From positions 1,178,001 to 1,242,000 of the forward strand of contig NZ_CP032482.1 in NCBI RefSeq assembly GCF_003600645.1: 64,000 nucleotides of DNA, in the 5' to 3' direction. A program made the translations under genes and the position numbers. The stretch comes from Yersinia rochesterensis (lineage in GTDB: Bacteria; Pseudomonadota; Gammaproteobacteria; Enterobacterales; Enterobacteriaceae). Positions within the stretch are counted from its first letter, which is position 1; each line of letters opens with the position of its first letter. Shown here in pieces: positions 8,597-18,378 of the stretch. The notes beneath the pieces were generated by a model. That model was not told where the DNA came from. It did no database searches and was given only the letters and a program-made list of their open reading frames with translations.

Positions 8597-9880
8597 ATGA
8601 AAAAGCTAACCCTAGGTCACTCAATGAAATTCCTGTTTATAGCATTGGGATTCGCTGCAACTGGATATGCTCGTGCGGATGCTAACCTGATTGCGCGGGG
8701 TGAGTATTTGACCAAAGCCGCAGACTGTGTGGCGTGCCACACCACTAAAGATGGCAAACCCTTTGCCGGTGGATTGGCCTTTAAAACCCCGATGGGCACC
8801 TTATATTCGCCGAATATTACCCCCGATAAAGAAACCGGAATTGGTGGTTGGACGGATGAAGAGTTTTTGCGCGCACTGCATGAAGGGAAAGGCAAAAACG
8901 GCGAGAATCTCTATCCTGCTTTCCCTTATACCTCTTATACCTTGCTGACGGATGATGATGTTAAAGCCATAAAAGCTTATTTGTTTAGCTTACCAGCAGT
9001 GCATCAACCGAATCGCGAAAATGACATGCCGTTCCCATTCAATCAGCGCTGGGGGCTGTGGTTCTGGAATCTGGTGAATTTTGAGGGGCAGCGCTTCCAG
9101 CCCGATACCAGCAAAGATGCACAATGGAACCAGGGGGCTTATTTTGTTGAGGCGCTGGGGCATTGTGGTGAATGTCATACTCCGCGCAATATCACCATGG
9201 GAATGAAAGACAGTAAAGCTTATGCCGGTGCTGATATTGATGGTTGGACGGCATTCAATATTACCTCAGATCCGCATGCTGGGATTGGGGGCTGGAGCCA
9301 GCAACAGGTCGTACAATATCTGCGCAGCGGCCATGTTGACGGTAAAGCACAAGCGGCTGGGCCGATGGCGGAAGTGATTGAAAACAGCACCCGACATCTG
9401 ACTGACAGTGATCTGAATGCAATGGCGGTGTATCTGCGCACGCTGAAGCCATTAAATCCAAATGACGAAACTAAGAGCCGTTCGGATTGGGGGCAGTCGG
9501 CGACCAGTGTTAATACCTTACGTGGCGTACCTTTCACGGCGGATACTGTTACGGGGAACAATAACACTGACGGCGCGCGCTTGTATTTGGGGAACTGTGC
9601 CAGTTGCCACAGTTTTACCGGTGAGGGCGTGAAAGATAGTTATTACCCATCATTGATGAAGAATTCGGTGGTCGGGGCATCCGCGCAAAATAACCTGATT
9701 AATGTCATTCTCCACGGCGTGTCGCGCAAAACCAATGATGGCGAGGTCTTTATGCCCGGTTTTGCCAACACATTAACTGATGAGCAGGTTGTCAGTTTGA
9801 GTAATTATCTATTGCAGCAGTTTGGGCAACCCACACTGAATATCAAAGCCGATGATGTTAAAGCATTACGCGGAGAATAA
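8597..9880 (+). CDS. Tri-haem cytochrome c subunit of the periplasmic dehydrogenase
   Basis: The 427-residue protein has a Sec signal peptide (FLFIALGFAATGYARA) and three CxxCH haem c motifs: CVACH at 44-48, CGECH at 190-194 and CASCH at 334-338. That spacing is typical of the cytochrome subunits of gluconate, sorbitol and alcohol dehydrogenases, which pass electrons from the flavoprotein to ubiquinone. Its ATG lies one base after the large-subunit stop, with GAGGTG as ribosome-binding site, so the three genes are an operon. The chain ends with a polar tail rather than an obvious membrane anchor. Confidence 0.93.
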   Translation: MKKLTLGHSMKFLFIALGFAATGYARADANLIARGEYLTKAADCVACHTTKDGKPFAGGLAFKTPMGTLYSPNITPDKETGIGGWTDEEFLRALHEGKGKNGENLYPAFPYTSYTLLTDDDVKAIKAYLFSLPAVHQPNRENDMPFPFNQRWGLWFWNLVNFEGQRFQPDTSKDAQWNQGAYFVEALGHCGECHTPRNITMGMKDSKAYAGADIDGWTAFNITSDPHAGIGGWSQQQVVQYLRSGHVDGKAQAAGPMAEVIENSTRHLTDSDLNAMAVYLRTLKPLNPNDETKSRSDWGQSATSVNTLRGVPFTADTVTGNNNTDGARLYLGNCASCHSFTGEGVKDSYYPSLMKNSVVGASAQNNLINVILHGVSRKTNDGEVFMPGFANTLTDEQVVSLSNYLLQQFGQPTLNIKADDVKALRGE

Positions 9881-9998
9881 TGAAGAAGAATAAGGGGGCT
9901 TTGGCTCCCTTTTATCACATGCTATTTATATCACTAAGCCATTGGTTTGGTGAATGTATTATTGACCTTCTATCATCTGCCCGTGATAATAACAATTC

Positions 9999-10083
9999 TG
10001 ACTCGGGGTGCCTGCCACAAATAGTGGAATGGCTGAGATATTACCCGTATTACCTGATCTGGATAATGCCAGCGTAGGGAAGT
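9999..10083 (+). promoter_or_regulatory. TPP (THI-box) riboswitch
   Basis: The leader of thiD contains the conserved THI elements in order: CTCGGGGTGCC (10002-10012), GGCTGAGATATTACCC (10031-10046), ACCTGATCTGGATAATGCC (10052-10070) and the closing GCGTAGGGAAG (10072-10082). The AGGGAAG at the 3' edge also serves as the thiD ribosome-binding site, so TPP binding probably blocks translation initiation. The 65-codon reading frame over this stretch is therefore not a gene. Confidence 0.95.
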
Positions 10084-10089
10084 ATATTA

Positions 10090-10890
10090 ATGAAGCGTAT
10101 CAATGTGTTAACTATTGCCGGAACTGACCCAAGCGGCGGTGCCGGTATCCAGGCTGATCTGAAAACCTTTTCTGCATTACAGGCCTACGGCACCAGTGTT
10201 ATTACCGCTTTAGTGGCGCAAAACACCGGTGGTGTACAGTCTGTTTATCCCATCGAACCCGCTTTTGTTGCTGCTCAGCTAGATTCTGTCCTCAGTGATG
10301 TGCGTATCGATAGCGCCAAAATTGGTATGCTGGCAAATGCGGAAATTGTCGATATTGTTGCTACGCAACTACGGCGTTATCCCATTCCATTTGTAGTGTT
10401 AGATACTGTGATGGTTGCCAAAAGCGGGGACCCGTTACTTGCACCAGAGGCCGTTGATGTGGTGCGCCGCTTATTGCTCCCGCAAGTTGATTTGATTACA
10501 CCTAATTTACCGGAAGCCGCAACATTGCTTGATTGCCAACCCGCGCATAATGAACAAGAAATGTGTGAACAAGGGCGGGCATTGTTAGCTCTCGGCTGTC
10601 AGGGGGTATTGATGAAGGGGGGGCATTTGAGTGGCGAAGAAAGCCCAGATTGGCTGTTTACCGCGCAAAGTGAGCAGCGCTTTGTGACACGGCGGATTAA
10701 TACCCGACATACCCACGGCACCGGTTGCACCTTGTCGGCTGCACTGGCGGCATTACGGCCACGGCACGCGAATTGGGCCGCTACCCTGAGTGTAGCTAAA
10801 GATTATCTGCAAGGGGCACTGGAACAAGCCGACACCCTCGAGGTGGGGCAGGGGATCGGGCCGGTGCACCATTTCCATCAATGGTGGTAA
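10090..10890 (+). CDS. thiD: Hydroxymethylpyrimidine / phosphomethylpyrimidine kinase
   Basis: ThiD phosphorylates HMP and then HMP-P to HMP-PP for thiamine synthesis in the cytosol. The 266 residues match the family. The N-terminal substrate motif AGTDPSGGAGIQADLKTF, the LVLDTVMVAKSG-type core (here FVVLDTVMVAKSGDPL) and the anion-hole region HTHGTGCTLSAALAA are all present. The gene stands alone, without the thiM found beside it in E. coli, and is controlled by the TPP riboswitch just upstream. Confidence 0.95.
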   Translation: MKRINVLTIAGTDPSGGAGIQADLKTFSALQAYGTSVITALVAQNTGGVQSVYPIEPAFVAAQLDSVLSDVRIDSAKIGMLANAEIVDIVATQLRRYPIPFVVLDTVMVAKSGDPLLAPEAVDVVRRLLLPQVDLITPNLPEAATLLDCQPAHNEQEMCEQGRALLALGCQGVLMKGGHLSGEESPDWLFTAQSEQRFVTRRINTRHTHGTGCTLSAALAALRPRHANWAATLSVAKDYLQGALEQADTLEVGQGIGPVHHFHQWW

Positions 10891-10950
10891 TCCCCTTCGA
10901 CCTTGAAACCGCAGGGGGCTGTCTGGTTGCAATTCCATTGACTTTGGAGG
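10890..10950. repeat. Centre-deleted ERIC-like remnant after thiD
   Basis: CCCCTTCGACCTTGAAACC resembles the left end of the intact ERIC copy at 50737 (ACCCTTCGGACTTGAAGC), and CCATTGACTTTGG resembles its right end. The middle is missing. Confidence 0.45.
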
Positions 10951-10968
10951 CTGAAGTCGATGAAATTA

Positions 10969-11832
10969 TTACGCCAGTAAATAGCGCTGTGTCATCGTAA
11001 ACATCGCGATGGCACGTTGCAAATGATGAGCATCAAAACGATTAAGCAGGTAACTTTTAGCCCCTTTGCGTGGGCGAATACACAGTAGCAACTTCGGCTC
11101 GCCAGCTTCATCTTTGATCAGGTCGAACTGATAACTGCCGATGCTTTTTTCGTCTTCCCGCCAAGAAATTTGTATTGCTGGCAACGGGTTATCTGCCGTG
11201 GGTTGTCTGACGGCGAAAAAGTATTCTCCGGCCCAGAAACCGGCATAATTGCCGTCAGCTTGCAAAGGTTTGGTTTGGAAAATGGGGGCTGCCGCGAGCT
11301 GGCTGACGGCAGCCAAAGTTATTTCTCGATGAGCTTGTTGCCACAAAGGAACATTATTTTCGATTTGCCAGCAAGCCGCGCCCAGATAATCGTTCAGTTC
11401 ACGCCAATCTTCATCCAGTTGCTGGCGTAATTCCTCTTCGAGAATATTACGATATTGCTGCATCCCGCTGGGTTGCTCGCCTAATGTTTCGTAAGTGATT
11501 AACTCCATGGTGCGGGGCTTGCGGCGAAAACTCATCCACAACACCACCTTGGGGATACGAAACTCAATCGACTGAATACTCAGCCGATAGCTATCCCCTT
11601 TGTTCAACACAAAGCCATTGGCGGTGCCGCGCTTATTTTGATAATTCCGTATCACCACCACGCTATTTAGCCCCATCCAGCCGGTAACATAGTGCTCACT
11701 GTCAGAGTTGGCAACATCCAGATCGACCACCATTTGGACGATTTTATCGCTCTCAAGCTTATCTAGCGGATGGGCATCCCCAGCAGAGTAATACAGCTTC
11801 TTAGGGGCTTCGGGTAACTCAAGGGTCAACAT
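10969..11832 (-). CDS. Uncharacterised 287-residue protein
   Basis: I do not recognise this protein. The start is placed at ATG 11832 (MLTLELPEAPKKLYY), with AAAAAGG 7 bases upstream; a TTG ten codons earlier (11862) is an alternative. There is no signal peptide and no membrane segment, so it is probably cytosolic. The N-terminal half is beta-rich (YVTGWMGLNSVVVIRNYQ, SYRLSIQSIEFRIPKVVLWM). A charged helical region follows (EEELRQQLDEDWRELNDYLG, near residues 133-152), and the C-terminus is mixed. It converges on thiD and is divergent from ivy. Length, codon use and a sensible start indicate a real gene. Confidence 0.75.
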   Translation of the reverse strand: MLTLELPEAPKKLYYSAGDAHPLDKLESDKIVQMVVDLDVANSDSEHYVTGWMGLNSVVVIRNYQNKRGTANGFVLNKGDSYRLSIQSIEFRIPKVVLWMSFRRKPRTMELITYETLGEQPSGMQQYRNILEEELRQQLDEDWRELNDYLGAACWQIENNVPLWQQAHREITLAAVSQLAAAPIFQTKPLQADGNYAGFWAGEYFFAVRQPTADNPLPAIQISWREDEKSIGSYQFDLIKDEAGEPKLLLCIRPRKGAKSYLLNRFDAHHLQRAIAMFTMTQRYLLA

Positions 11833-12073
11833 AGCAGGGCCTTTTTCGCGGGTGGTTATCAACTCATCATCTACTGGTTTATAGCTTACCTCAAGCTGTC
11901 ATACAGATTGCGGTATAACGAGAATTAGGATGAAAATTCGTGCTATGGATCAACTTTTCCTACTGTTAAGGGTCATAAATATGCAAACTACTATCACGCA
12001 TGCCAATTTATTGCATTGAGGCCTGTTCAATATATTTAGGGTATAGATTAATCAGATAATAAGGATTTCGATA

Positions 12074-12604
12074 ATGAAAGGTCATAAAACCCTCCATTGT
12101 CTTGTTGCTGCGGCGATACTCAGTGCCAGTTCCTGGGCTTTCGCGCAGCCAGCGATGAATGTTGTTTCGGCTCCATCAGACTCAGCGCCTGTTCAGGGCG
12201 CACCTGCTAAGCCCCTTCCCACCACCGCTGATCTTCTACAACAACCGGTGTATAAAAATAGCTGGCAAAAAATGGTGAAGAGTCAGAAAAATTTGCCTAC
12301 ATGGGCGCGTAAAGGGGTAGGGACATCCGCGCCGTATGAAGTCATCAATTGGGAAGGCCAGCAGTATAAAGTGGGGCGAATTTGCAAACCTCATGATTGC
12401 AGTAATAATTTTATGTGGGTGGCTTTTAGCAAGGATAAAAAACAAGTTTGGCAGGCATGGGGGATGCGAGTGTCGGTAGAGGATAAGCCAGAAGCGCTCA
12501 ATACTCCGAGCAAGTTCGCGACTTATCAATGGCTTGGTCGCCCGAGTGAGAGTGTTCAGACTTTGCTGAAAAAACAATTAGAGCAAGATCCTAACTGGCA
12601 CTGA
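12074..12604 (+). CDS. ivy: Inhibitor of vertebrate lysozyme (Ivy family)
   Basis: Ivy is a periplasmic protein that blocks C-type lysozyme by inserting a loop into its active site. The diagnostic CKPHDC loop is at residues 104-109. Residues 1-24 form a Sec signal peptide (cleavage near AFA-QP). The mature protein has a proline- and alanine-rich N-terminal stretch before the folded domain, making it 176 residues against about 157 in E. coli. AAGG precedes the ATG at 12074. The gene is a single unit, divergent from the unknown gene and convergent with gutQ. Confidence 0.92.
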   Translation: MKGHKTLHCLVAAAILSASSWAFAQPAMNVVSAPSDSAPVQGAPAKPLPTTADLLQQPVYKNSWQKMVKSQKNLPTWARKGVGTSAPYEVINWEGQQYKVGRICKPHDCSNNFMWVAFSKDKKQVWQAWGMRVSVEDKPEALNTPSKFATYQWLGRPSESVQTLLKKQLEQDPNWH

Positions 12605-12611
12605 TTCTTGA

Positions 12612-12663
12612 TTGTTTTCAAGTTGCAGGAAAGCAGCCAACACACCTGCAACTTGAAAGATAA
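12612..12663. repeat. Short ERIC-derived palindrome between ivy and gutQ
   Basis: The arms TTTCAAGTTGCAGG (12616-12629) and CCTGCAACTTGAAA (12645-12658) are perfect 14-bp complements. The right half AGCCAACACACCTGCAACTT is the terminal sequence of ERIC, so this is an ERIC with its centre deleted. Placed between convergent genes, the hairpin may act as a bidirectional transcript end. Confidence 0.65.
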
Positions 12664-12670
12664 GGGGGTA

Positions 12671-13636
12671 TCAGCCAACGCCTGCCTGGTGCAAATCATG
12701 CAGATTGATAGCGCCAACCAGTTTCCCATCAAGGTTAACCACCGGTGCCGCACTGATATGATGCTGATGCAGAGCTTCCAGTGCTTCACCCGCGCGCCAT
12801 TGTTCTGGCAAGCGGTAACCCGGGCGAGTTATCGCGCCGCCGAGCGGCTGTTGCAAAGTGCCGCCTTTAACCAACCAGCGGCGTAAATCACCATCAGTGA
12901 ATACCCCGACCACCCGTTGATTTGGATCACAAACCGCCACCAGCCCTAATCCGGTGCGACTCAATTCCAGCATTGCTTCCATTACGCTATCGGATTCATT
13001 TACCACCGGTAAGCGGTCACCGGTTCTCATTAAATGATGAACTCGGTTGAGCAACCGCGCCCCCAAACTGCCACCGGGGTGTGAGCGCGCAAAGTCTTCT
13101 GCATTGAAACCGCGATGGCGCATTAATGCCATTGCCAGCGCGTCACCCATCATCAGGGTATTGACGGCGCTGGATGTTGGCGCTAGCCCCATCGGACAAG
13201 CTTCATGTTCAACACTGATATCCAGCACGCAAGCCGCCGCCAGCGCTAATGGCGACTCTAAACCGCCGGTAATTGCAATCACTGGAATATGGCTGTCGGC
13301 TAGCAAGGGTAGGATCATATCCAGTTCTTTAGCTCGGCCCGAATAAGAGATAAAAATCAGCACATCTTGCGGGCCAATCATACCTAAATCACCGTGCAAT
13401 GCCTCGGCTGGATGCACGAAAAAGGCCGGAGTGCCGGTGCTGGCCAGTGAAGCGGCAATTTTTTTACCAATATGACCGGATTTGCCAATGCCAGAAACAA
13501 CCGCTTTGCCGGTACAGCTCAACAATAGCTCGCAAGCTTGGACAAAATTATCATCTAAACGTGATAACAAGCGCTGGGCTTCTGTTAGCTCAATCTCCAG
13601 TGTTTCACGGGCATAGGTAAGTAATGGATTAGTCAT
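12671..13636 (-). CDS. gutQ: D-arabinose 5-phosphate isomerase
   Basis: GutQ interconverts ribulose 5-phosphate and arabinose 5-phosphate and is the srl-linked paralogue of KdsD. The start ATG 13636 gives 321 residues, as in E. coli. An N-terminal SIS sugar-isomerase domain has [20 protein letters not shown] and [15 protein letters not shown]; two C-terminal CBS domains follow ([13 protein letters not shown] and [12 protein letters not shown] regions). The start codon overlaps the end of srlR by 8 bp, so translation is probably coupled. It is the last gene of the sorbitol operon. Confidence 0.93.
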   Translation of the reverse strand: MTNPLLTYARETLEIELTEAQRLLSRLDDNFVQACELLLSCTGKAVVSGIGKSGHIGKKIAASLASTGTPAFFVHPAEALHGDLGMIGPQDVLIFISYSGRAKELDMILPLLADSHIPVIAITGGLESPLALAAACVLDISVEHEACPMGLAPTSSAVNTLMMGDALAMALMRHRGFNAEDFARSHPGGSLGARLLNRVHHLMRTGDRLPVVNESDSVMEAMLELSRTGLGLVAVCDPNQRVVGVFTDGDLRRWLVKGGTLQQPLGGAITRPGYRLPEQWRAGEALEALHQHHISAAPVVNLDGKLVGAINLHDLHQAGVG

Positions 13637-14399
13637 CTTTATCAACCAGAATGATGTTAATGCCCATTTTCTGCAGTTCCTGCAAATATTCGTCGCTAAT
13701 ACCTTTATCGGTAATCAGAGTATCGACGGCACTCAGTGCACAAACAACATTGGGACTTTTACGGCCAAATTTGGAAGAGTCGACCAGCAGAATAATACGG
13801 CTGGCGGCGTGACACATAGCGGTACTGACATGATAAACTTCGTTAAACGTGGTGACACCTGCTTTGAGATCGACGCCATCTGCGCCGATAAAGAGCTTGT
13901 CGAAGCTGAAGTTATCAAAGGCGGATTCTGCCAAGCTACCATGAAAAGATGCTGAACCTTTACGATAAGTGCCGCCCGGCATCAAGATAGTCTGATCGTT
14001 ATCCAGCTCAACCAATTCATTGACGATATGCAAGCTGTTGGTCATCACCGTAATATTATTGAATTTAGTCAGGTGCGGCACCATTTGCAGTACGGTACTG
14101 CCCGCATCAAAAACCAGACTATCGCCATCTTTAATCAGCTTACTGGCCGCTTTGGCGATTTGTTTTTTCTTCTCGGTATTTATATGGGTTTTACGGTCGA
14201 TGGGTTGCTCAACATCATCACGATTTAATACTACCCCGCCATAGGTGCGAATCACTGCACCTTCATTTTCGAGGCTGGTTAAATCTTTGCGGATTGTCGT
14301 GCCAGTGGTCGAAAAATGGGCGGCAAGTTGATCAACCGCCGTTTTACCGTGCTGCTGGAGATATTCCAGGATAGCGACTTGTCGCTGCTTTGGTTTCAT
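13629..14399 (-). CDS. srlR: DeoR-family repressor of the sorbitol operon
   Basis: SrlR (GutR) represses the srl operon in the absence of sorbitol. The 256-residue protein has the DeoR-type N-terminal helix-turn-helix ([20 protein letters not shown]) and a C-terminal sugar-phosphate sensing domain with [15 protein letters not shown] and [16 protein letters not shown]. It lies between gutM and gutQ, the same order as in E. coli. A pair of repeated motifs just upstream may be its own operator. Confidence 0.95.
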   Translation of the reverse strand: MKPKQRQVAILEYLQQHGKTAVDQLAAHFSTTGTTIRKDLTSLENEGAVIRTYGGVVLNRDDVEQPIDRKTHINTEKKKQIAKAASKLIKDGDSLVFDAGSTVLQMVPHLTKFNNITVMTNSLHIVNELVELDNDQTILMPGGTYRKGSASFHGSLAESAFDNFSFDKLFIGADGVDLKAGVTTFNEVYHVSTAMCHAASRIILLVDSSKFGRKSPNVVCALSAVDTLITDKGISDEYLQELQKMGINIILVDKDD

Positions 14400-14441
14400 A
14401 ACGATTCCTGCTCAAGTATTTCCATTGCCTCTTTTTCAGAC

Positions 14442-14482
14442 ATAACTTTCACATGAAAAAGAATAACTTTCATTATGAAAAT
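14442..14482. promoter_or_regulatory. Candidate SrlR operator between gutM and srlR
   Basis: Two similar dyads lie in the 84-bp gutM-srlR gap: ATAACTTTCACATGAAAA (14442-14459) and ATAACTTTCATTATGAAAAT (14463-14482), about 21 bp apart. TTTCA/TGAAA half-sites in near-two-turn phasing suit a DeoR-type regulator. Assignment to SrlR is inference. Confidence 0.4.
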
Positions 14483-14483
14483 A

Positions 14484-14849
14484 TCATGATTTCGGTTTAA
14501 TCGCTAATGATAGTGCAGTTTGACATGCTGTATCCGTAGGGAAGATCACATCCGGGATTAAATCCTGCTGATGTAATCCATGAAGGTGCAGTAATGCGCG
14601 TGGGCGGGCAAAAACACTGATGCCACGCATGATCATGCTGTCACTGACGCGCATATTCTCATCAAAAGCCAGCGCCATCACCACTCTCGGTTTAAAACGC
14701 CCACCAGAACGGCCCACTCCGACCGATTTACTGTTTTGGCAAAGCCTATCAAAAGCACGGTTAAAGCGGTTGATTTGCCACCATCCGAGCAAAATCTGGA
14801 GTACCCAGGCGATGATGACAATACTGATCAGTGCTGATGTAGGAGACAT
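14484..14849 (-). CDS. gutM: Glucitol operon activator
   Basis: GutM (SrlM) is the accessory activator of the glucitol operon. It has 121 residues, an N-terminal hydrophobic segment (ALISIVIIAWVLQILLGW) and the conserved RFNRAFDRLCQNSKSVGVGR region. Its ATG at 14849 follows AAAGGGTAAATT. A tandem ERIC unit separates it from srlD upstream, so its expression relative to the transport genes may be modulated by that structure. Confidence 0.9.
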   Translation of the reverse strand: MSPTSALISIVIIAWVLQILLGWWQINRFNRAFDRLCQNSKSVGVGRSGGRFKPRVVMALAFDENMRVSDSMIMRGISVFARPRALLHLHGLHQQDLIPDVIFPTDTACQTALSLAIKPKS

Positions 14850-14864
14850 AATTTACCCTTTTAC

Positions 14865-15066
14865 TCTTCGCCCTAGACGCCGCAGCGGTGTTAGCTGCAC
14901 TCATGCACCCGAATCACTGACTGATGTCAGCTCATCGAGATTTACTCGTTGGCTGCCTTGCTGCAACGCCAATGGCTTTGAGTCATATCTTCGCCCTAGA
15001 CGCCGCAGCGGTGTTAGCTGCACTCATGCACCCGAATCACTGGTGCGAGTCAGTGATTCGGGCTTG
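14865..15066. repeat. ERIC-like element plus truncated tandem second copy (srlD-gutM)
   Basis: A 55-bp sequence beginning TCTTCGCCCTAGACGCCGCA occurs identically at 14865-14919 and 14988-15042, a period of 123 bp. The first copy continues into a full ERIC-like unit (to about 14987). The second is cut short and ends in a perfect hairpin, CCCGAATCACTG (15031-15042) / CAGTGATTCGGG (15051-15062). In transcripts of the srl operon this stem-loop would lie just after srlD. Confidence 0.75.
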
Positions 15067-15094
15067 ATAACTCATTGCTTTAAAAATTATTGCT

Positions 15095-15877
15095 TTAAAA
15101 CATCACTTGCCCGCCGGTAATGTTAATAGATTGGCCGGTACAATACGCGGCTTTATCACTGGCGTAGAACAACAGCGTATTGAGCACATCCTGATAATCG
15201 CAGCCGCGTTTTAGTGGCACTTTATCGGTATAATATTTTTCAACTTCTTCGGGTTTAATGCCCAATTTTGCAGCGTATTGCGGCAAAAGTGATTGGAACA
15301 TCGGCGATTTTAACAGATTTCCTAACATCAGTGAATGCACGGTGATGCCGTAATCCGCCAAATCGAGCGCCAATGATTGTGTCAAACCAACACCACCAAA
15401 TTTCGCGGCGCTGTAACCCGAGTTGTGTTTGCTGCCGACTTTACCTGATTTAGAATTGATTTGGATGATGCGCCCGGCAATGCCATCACGGATCATCAGG
15501 CGGGAGAATTCGCGAGCACATAAGAAGTAACCTACCAGGTTCACTTGCAGTGAGCGGTCAAAATCATCCAGCGGGAAATCAGTGATAGGCGCGGCCTTAG
15601 CAATGCCAGCACTGTAAACCAGCAAATTAGCTTGATGGAAGCGCTGATCGACCGCTTTTGCCAACATCTGTACGCTGTTTTCATTGGTTGCATCAACCTG
15701 GAAACCTTGTGCGCTGTCGGTACCATATTCGGCATTAATCTGGTCCGCGACCAACTGTGCGTTATCTGAATTCAAATCAGCAACCGCCACTTTATAACCT
15801 GCTTCGGCCAGACCATGGCACAAAAATGCACCCAGAGTTTGCCCACCACCAATCACTACTGCTACTTGTTGTGACAT
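15095..15877 (-). CDS. srlD: Sorbitol-6-phosphate 2-dehydrogenase
   Basis: SrlD oxidises sorbitol 6-phosphate to fructose 6-phosphate with NAD+. It is a 260-residue short-chain dehydrogenase. The start ATG 15877 (MSQQVAVVIGGGQTLGAFLC) has a GGGAGG site upstream; the frame is open further upstream but into ERIC-derived sequence. The Rossmann motif VIGGGQTLGAFL and the catalytic Ser (NSKSGK) and YSAAK of the SDR family are present. It follows srlB in the operon. Confidence 0.95.
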   Translation of the reverse strand: MSQQVAVVIGGGQTLGAFLCHGLAEAGYKVAVADLNSDNAQLVADQINAEYGTDSAQGFQVDATNENSVQMLAKAVDQRFHQANLLVYSAGIAKAAPITDFPLDDFDRSLQVNLVGYFLCAREFSRLMIRDGIAGRIIQINSKSGKVGSKHNSGYSAAKFGGVGLTQSLALDLADYGITVHSLMLGNLLKSPMFQSLLPQYAAKLGIKPEEVEKYYTDKVPLKRGCDYQDVLNTLLFYASDKAAYCTGQSINITGGQVMF

Positions 15878-15903
15878 AACGACCTCCCAATTTATCCTTA
15901 GTG

Positions 15904-15957
15904 ATTGAAATTGCAGCGGTATTAGCTGTACGCCCTGCAACTTCAAAACGTCGGATA
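15904..15957. repeat. Centre-deleted ERIC-like remnant (srlB-srlD)
   Basis: TTGAAATTGCAG near the left end pairs with CTGCAACTTCAA near the right (one mismatch). The flanks resemble ERIC terminal sequence (GCAGCGGTATTAGCTG). It is a short hairpin inside the srl transcript. Confidence 0.5.
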
Positions 15958-15973
15958 TAAATTAATAAATAAA

Positions 15974-16336
15974 TTAACGAATAAATTTCAACGAACTGCC
16001 AACAGAAATATCAGTTGGTGTCGGGCCAATAACATGAATAGAACCTGGGAACTCTGGATGCTCATCGCCATTAAATCGGATGGTGATATGACCCAATTCA
16101 CGGAGGTTTTGCGTCGCCACTTCGCCCACGGCGGTGATGACATAGCGTATCTCGGCCAATTCCATAATGTTGCCAGCCTGTAATTCCCCATCAGTGGCGC
16201 TGTGCTGGTGGATAAAACAGAACTCTTCAATATCTTTAGGTGCCCCTTCGCGGAAGGTGATGAGCATGTCATCCAGCAGCGCCTCACGGGCGCTGCCTCC
16301 GATATTGGTAATAGTTGTCTGATAAATAGTATTCAC
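15974..16336 (-). CDS. srlB: PTS glucitol/sorbitol-specific EIIA component
   Basis: SrlB is the cytosolic EIIA that receives phosphate from HPr and passes it to SrlE. It has 120 residues. The start is GTG at 16336 (reading MNTIYQTTITNIGGSAREAL), with AAGGATG 8 bases upstream. The family signatures MLITFREGAP and LRELGHITIRFNGDEHPEFP are present, as is the histidine-containing EEFCFIHQHS. The gene lies between srlE and srlD in the usual order. Confidence 0.95.
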   Translation of the reverse strand: MNTIYQTTITNIGGSAREALLDDMLITFREGAPKDIEEFCFIHQHSATDGELQAGNIMELAEIRYVITAVGEVATQNLRELGHITIRFNGDEHPEFPGSIHVIGPTPTDISVGSSLKFIR

Positions 16337-16401
16337 ACGTACATCCTTAACCGTTGAATTTATTACAGAAAGTCTAATTCTTCTCTCTTGCTAATAACAT
16401 C

Positions 16402-17415
16402 TTATTGATAAATAAAGGCAGATGCTGCCCAAGCAATCAATACCGTCGGCGCACCTGTCAGGAAGCGGCCAACCAAGACGGATGGAACACCCACGCGGAC
16501 GGTATCTTGCTTCGCTTCAGCCAGAGACAGGCCGACAGGGATGAAGTCACATGCTGCTTGAGCATTAATCGCAAATAATGCTGGCAGGGCTAATTGCGGT
16601 GGGATATTCCCCAAACCAATTTGTACCCCAACCAATACGCCGATAACTTGCGCAATAACTGCCCCTGGGCCTAAGAATGGTGACAACAGCGGGAAGGAAC
16701 AAATCAGCGCCAAGAGCACTAAGCCAATCGGGCTGCTGGCCAGCGGCGTTAAGCCGTGGGCAATAAAATCACCCAAACCGGATGCCATGATGATGCCGAT
16801 TAATGCCGAGACGAAGGCCATAAATGGCAGAATGGTTTTCAGTACAGTATCAATGGTGTCGCGGCCTGACTGGAAGAACACGGCCACAACAGAACCCATG
16901 CCCATCCCCACTTTTGCCAGCAAACCGTCACTTTGTTCGGTGATTTTCTTGGTGGTATCGTAATCACGCCCCCCTTTGGCAGCAGGGGTGTCCGCCGCTT
17001 TGGGTGTGGCTTCTACTGTCGGAGCGGCGGCGGCTGCACTGTCGGTTTTACTGATTTTCTGGATATTCTTTTCACGGACGCCGGAGACATAAATATCTTC
17101 CAGTATGTATTGCGCCATCGGCCCAGATTGACCGGTTGAATGGATGTTGACGGTAGGTATACGGCGCTTAGGGTACAAACCACAGCGCAGGGTGCCCCCA
17201 CAGTCAATAATGGCAATGGCGATTTCTTCCGCTGGCGGCTCGCCTTCTTTGAAACCATCGACGGCTTCCCAGCCAGTCAGTTCGCTGATGCGGTCAATAA
17301 TGGCCGGGCGGGTTCCGGCAGTGATATAGACAATTTTTTTACCGGGGACGATTGGCAACTCTAATGGACCACCCCAACCGCCTTCGCCTTTTTCAATCCG
17401 GATAAATTCACTCAT
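16402..17415 (-). CDS. srlE: PTS glucitol/sorbitol-specific EIIB and C-domain component
   Basis: SrlE carries the phospho-accepting EIIB domain and a membrane part of the sorbitol permease. The start ATG 17415 ([20 protein letters not shown]) has GGAG 6 bases upstream. The EIIB cysteine is in [21 protein letters not shown] long alanine/proline-rich linker ([20 protein letters not shown], about residues 132-151) separates it from the membrane segments (e.g. [20 protein letters not shown]). At 337 residues it is longer than the 319 of E. coli, mostly because of this linker. Confidence 0.94.
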   Translation of the reverse strand: MSEFIRIEKGEGGWGGPLELPIVPGKKIVYITAGTRPAIIDRISELTGWEAVDGFKEGEPPAEEIAIAIIDCGGTLRCGLYPKRRIPTVNIHSTGQSGPMAQYILEDIYVSGVREKNIQKISKTDSAAAAAPTVEATPKAADTPAAKGGRDYDTTKKITEQSDGLLAKVGMGMGSVVAVFFQSGRDTIDTVLKTILPFMAFVSALIGIIMASGLGDFIAHGLTPLASSPIGLVLLALICSFPLLSPFLGPGAVIAQVIGVLVGVQIGLGNIPPQLALPALFAINAQAACDFIPVGLSLAEAKQDTVRVGVPSVLVGRFLTGAPTVLIAWAASAFIYQ

Positions 17416-17450
17416 GATCTGCTCCACACAGTATGTATTTGAATTACATA

Positions 17451-18378
<928 letters not shown>

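Noticed and set aside
9880..10077. 65-codon open frame between the cytochrome gene and thiD
   Set aside because: It overlaps the TPP riboswitch, whose conserved elements explain the sequence.
14620..15120. 166-codon plus-strand frame with an internal amino-acid repeat
   Set aside because: It is antisense to gutM and the 55-bp ERIC direct repeat; the protein repeat is just the translated DNA repeat.
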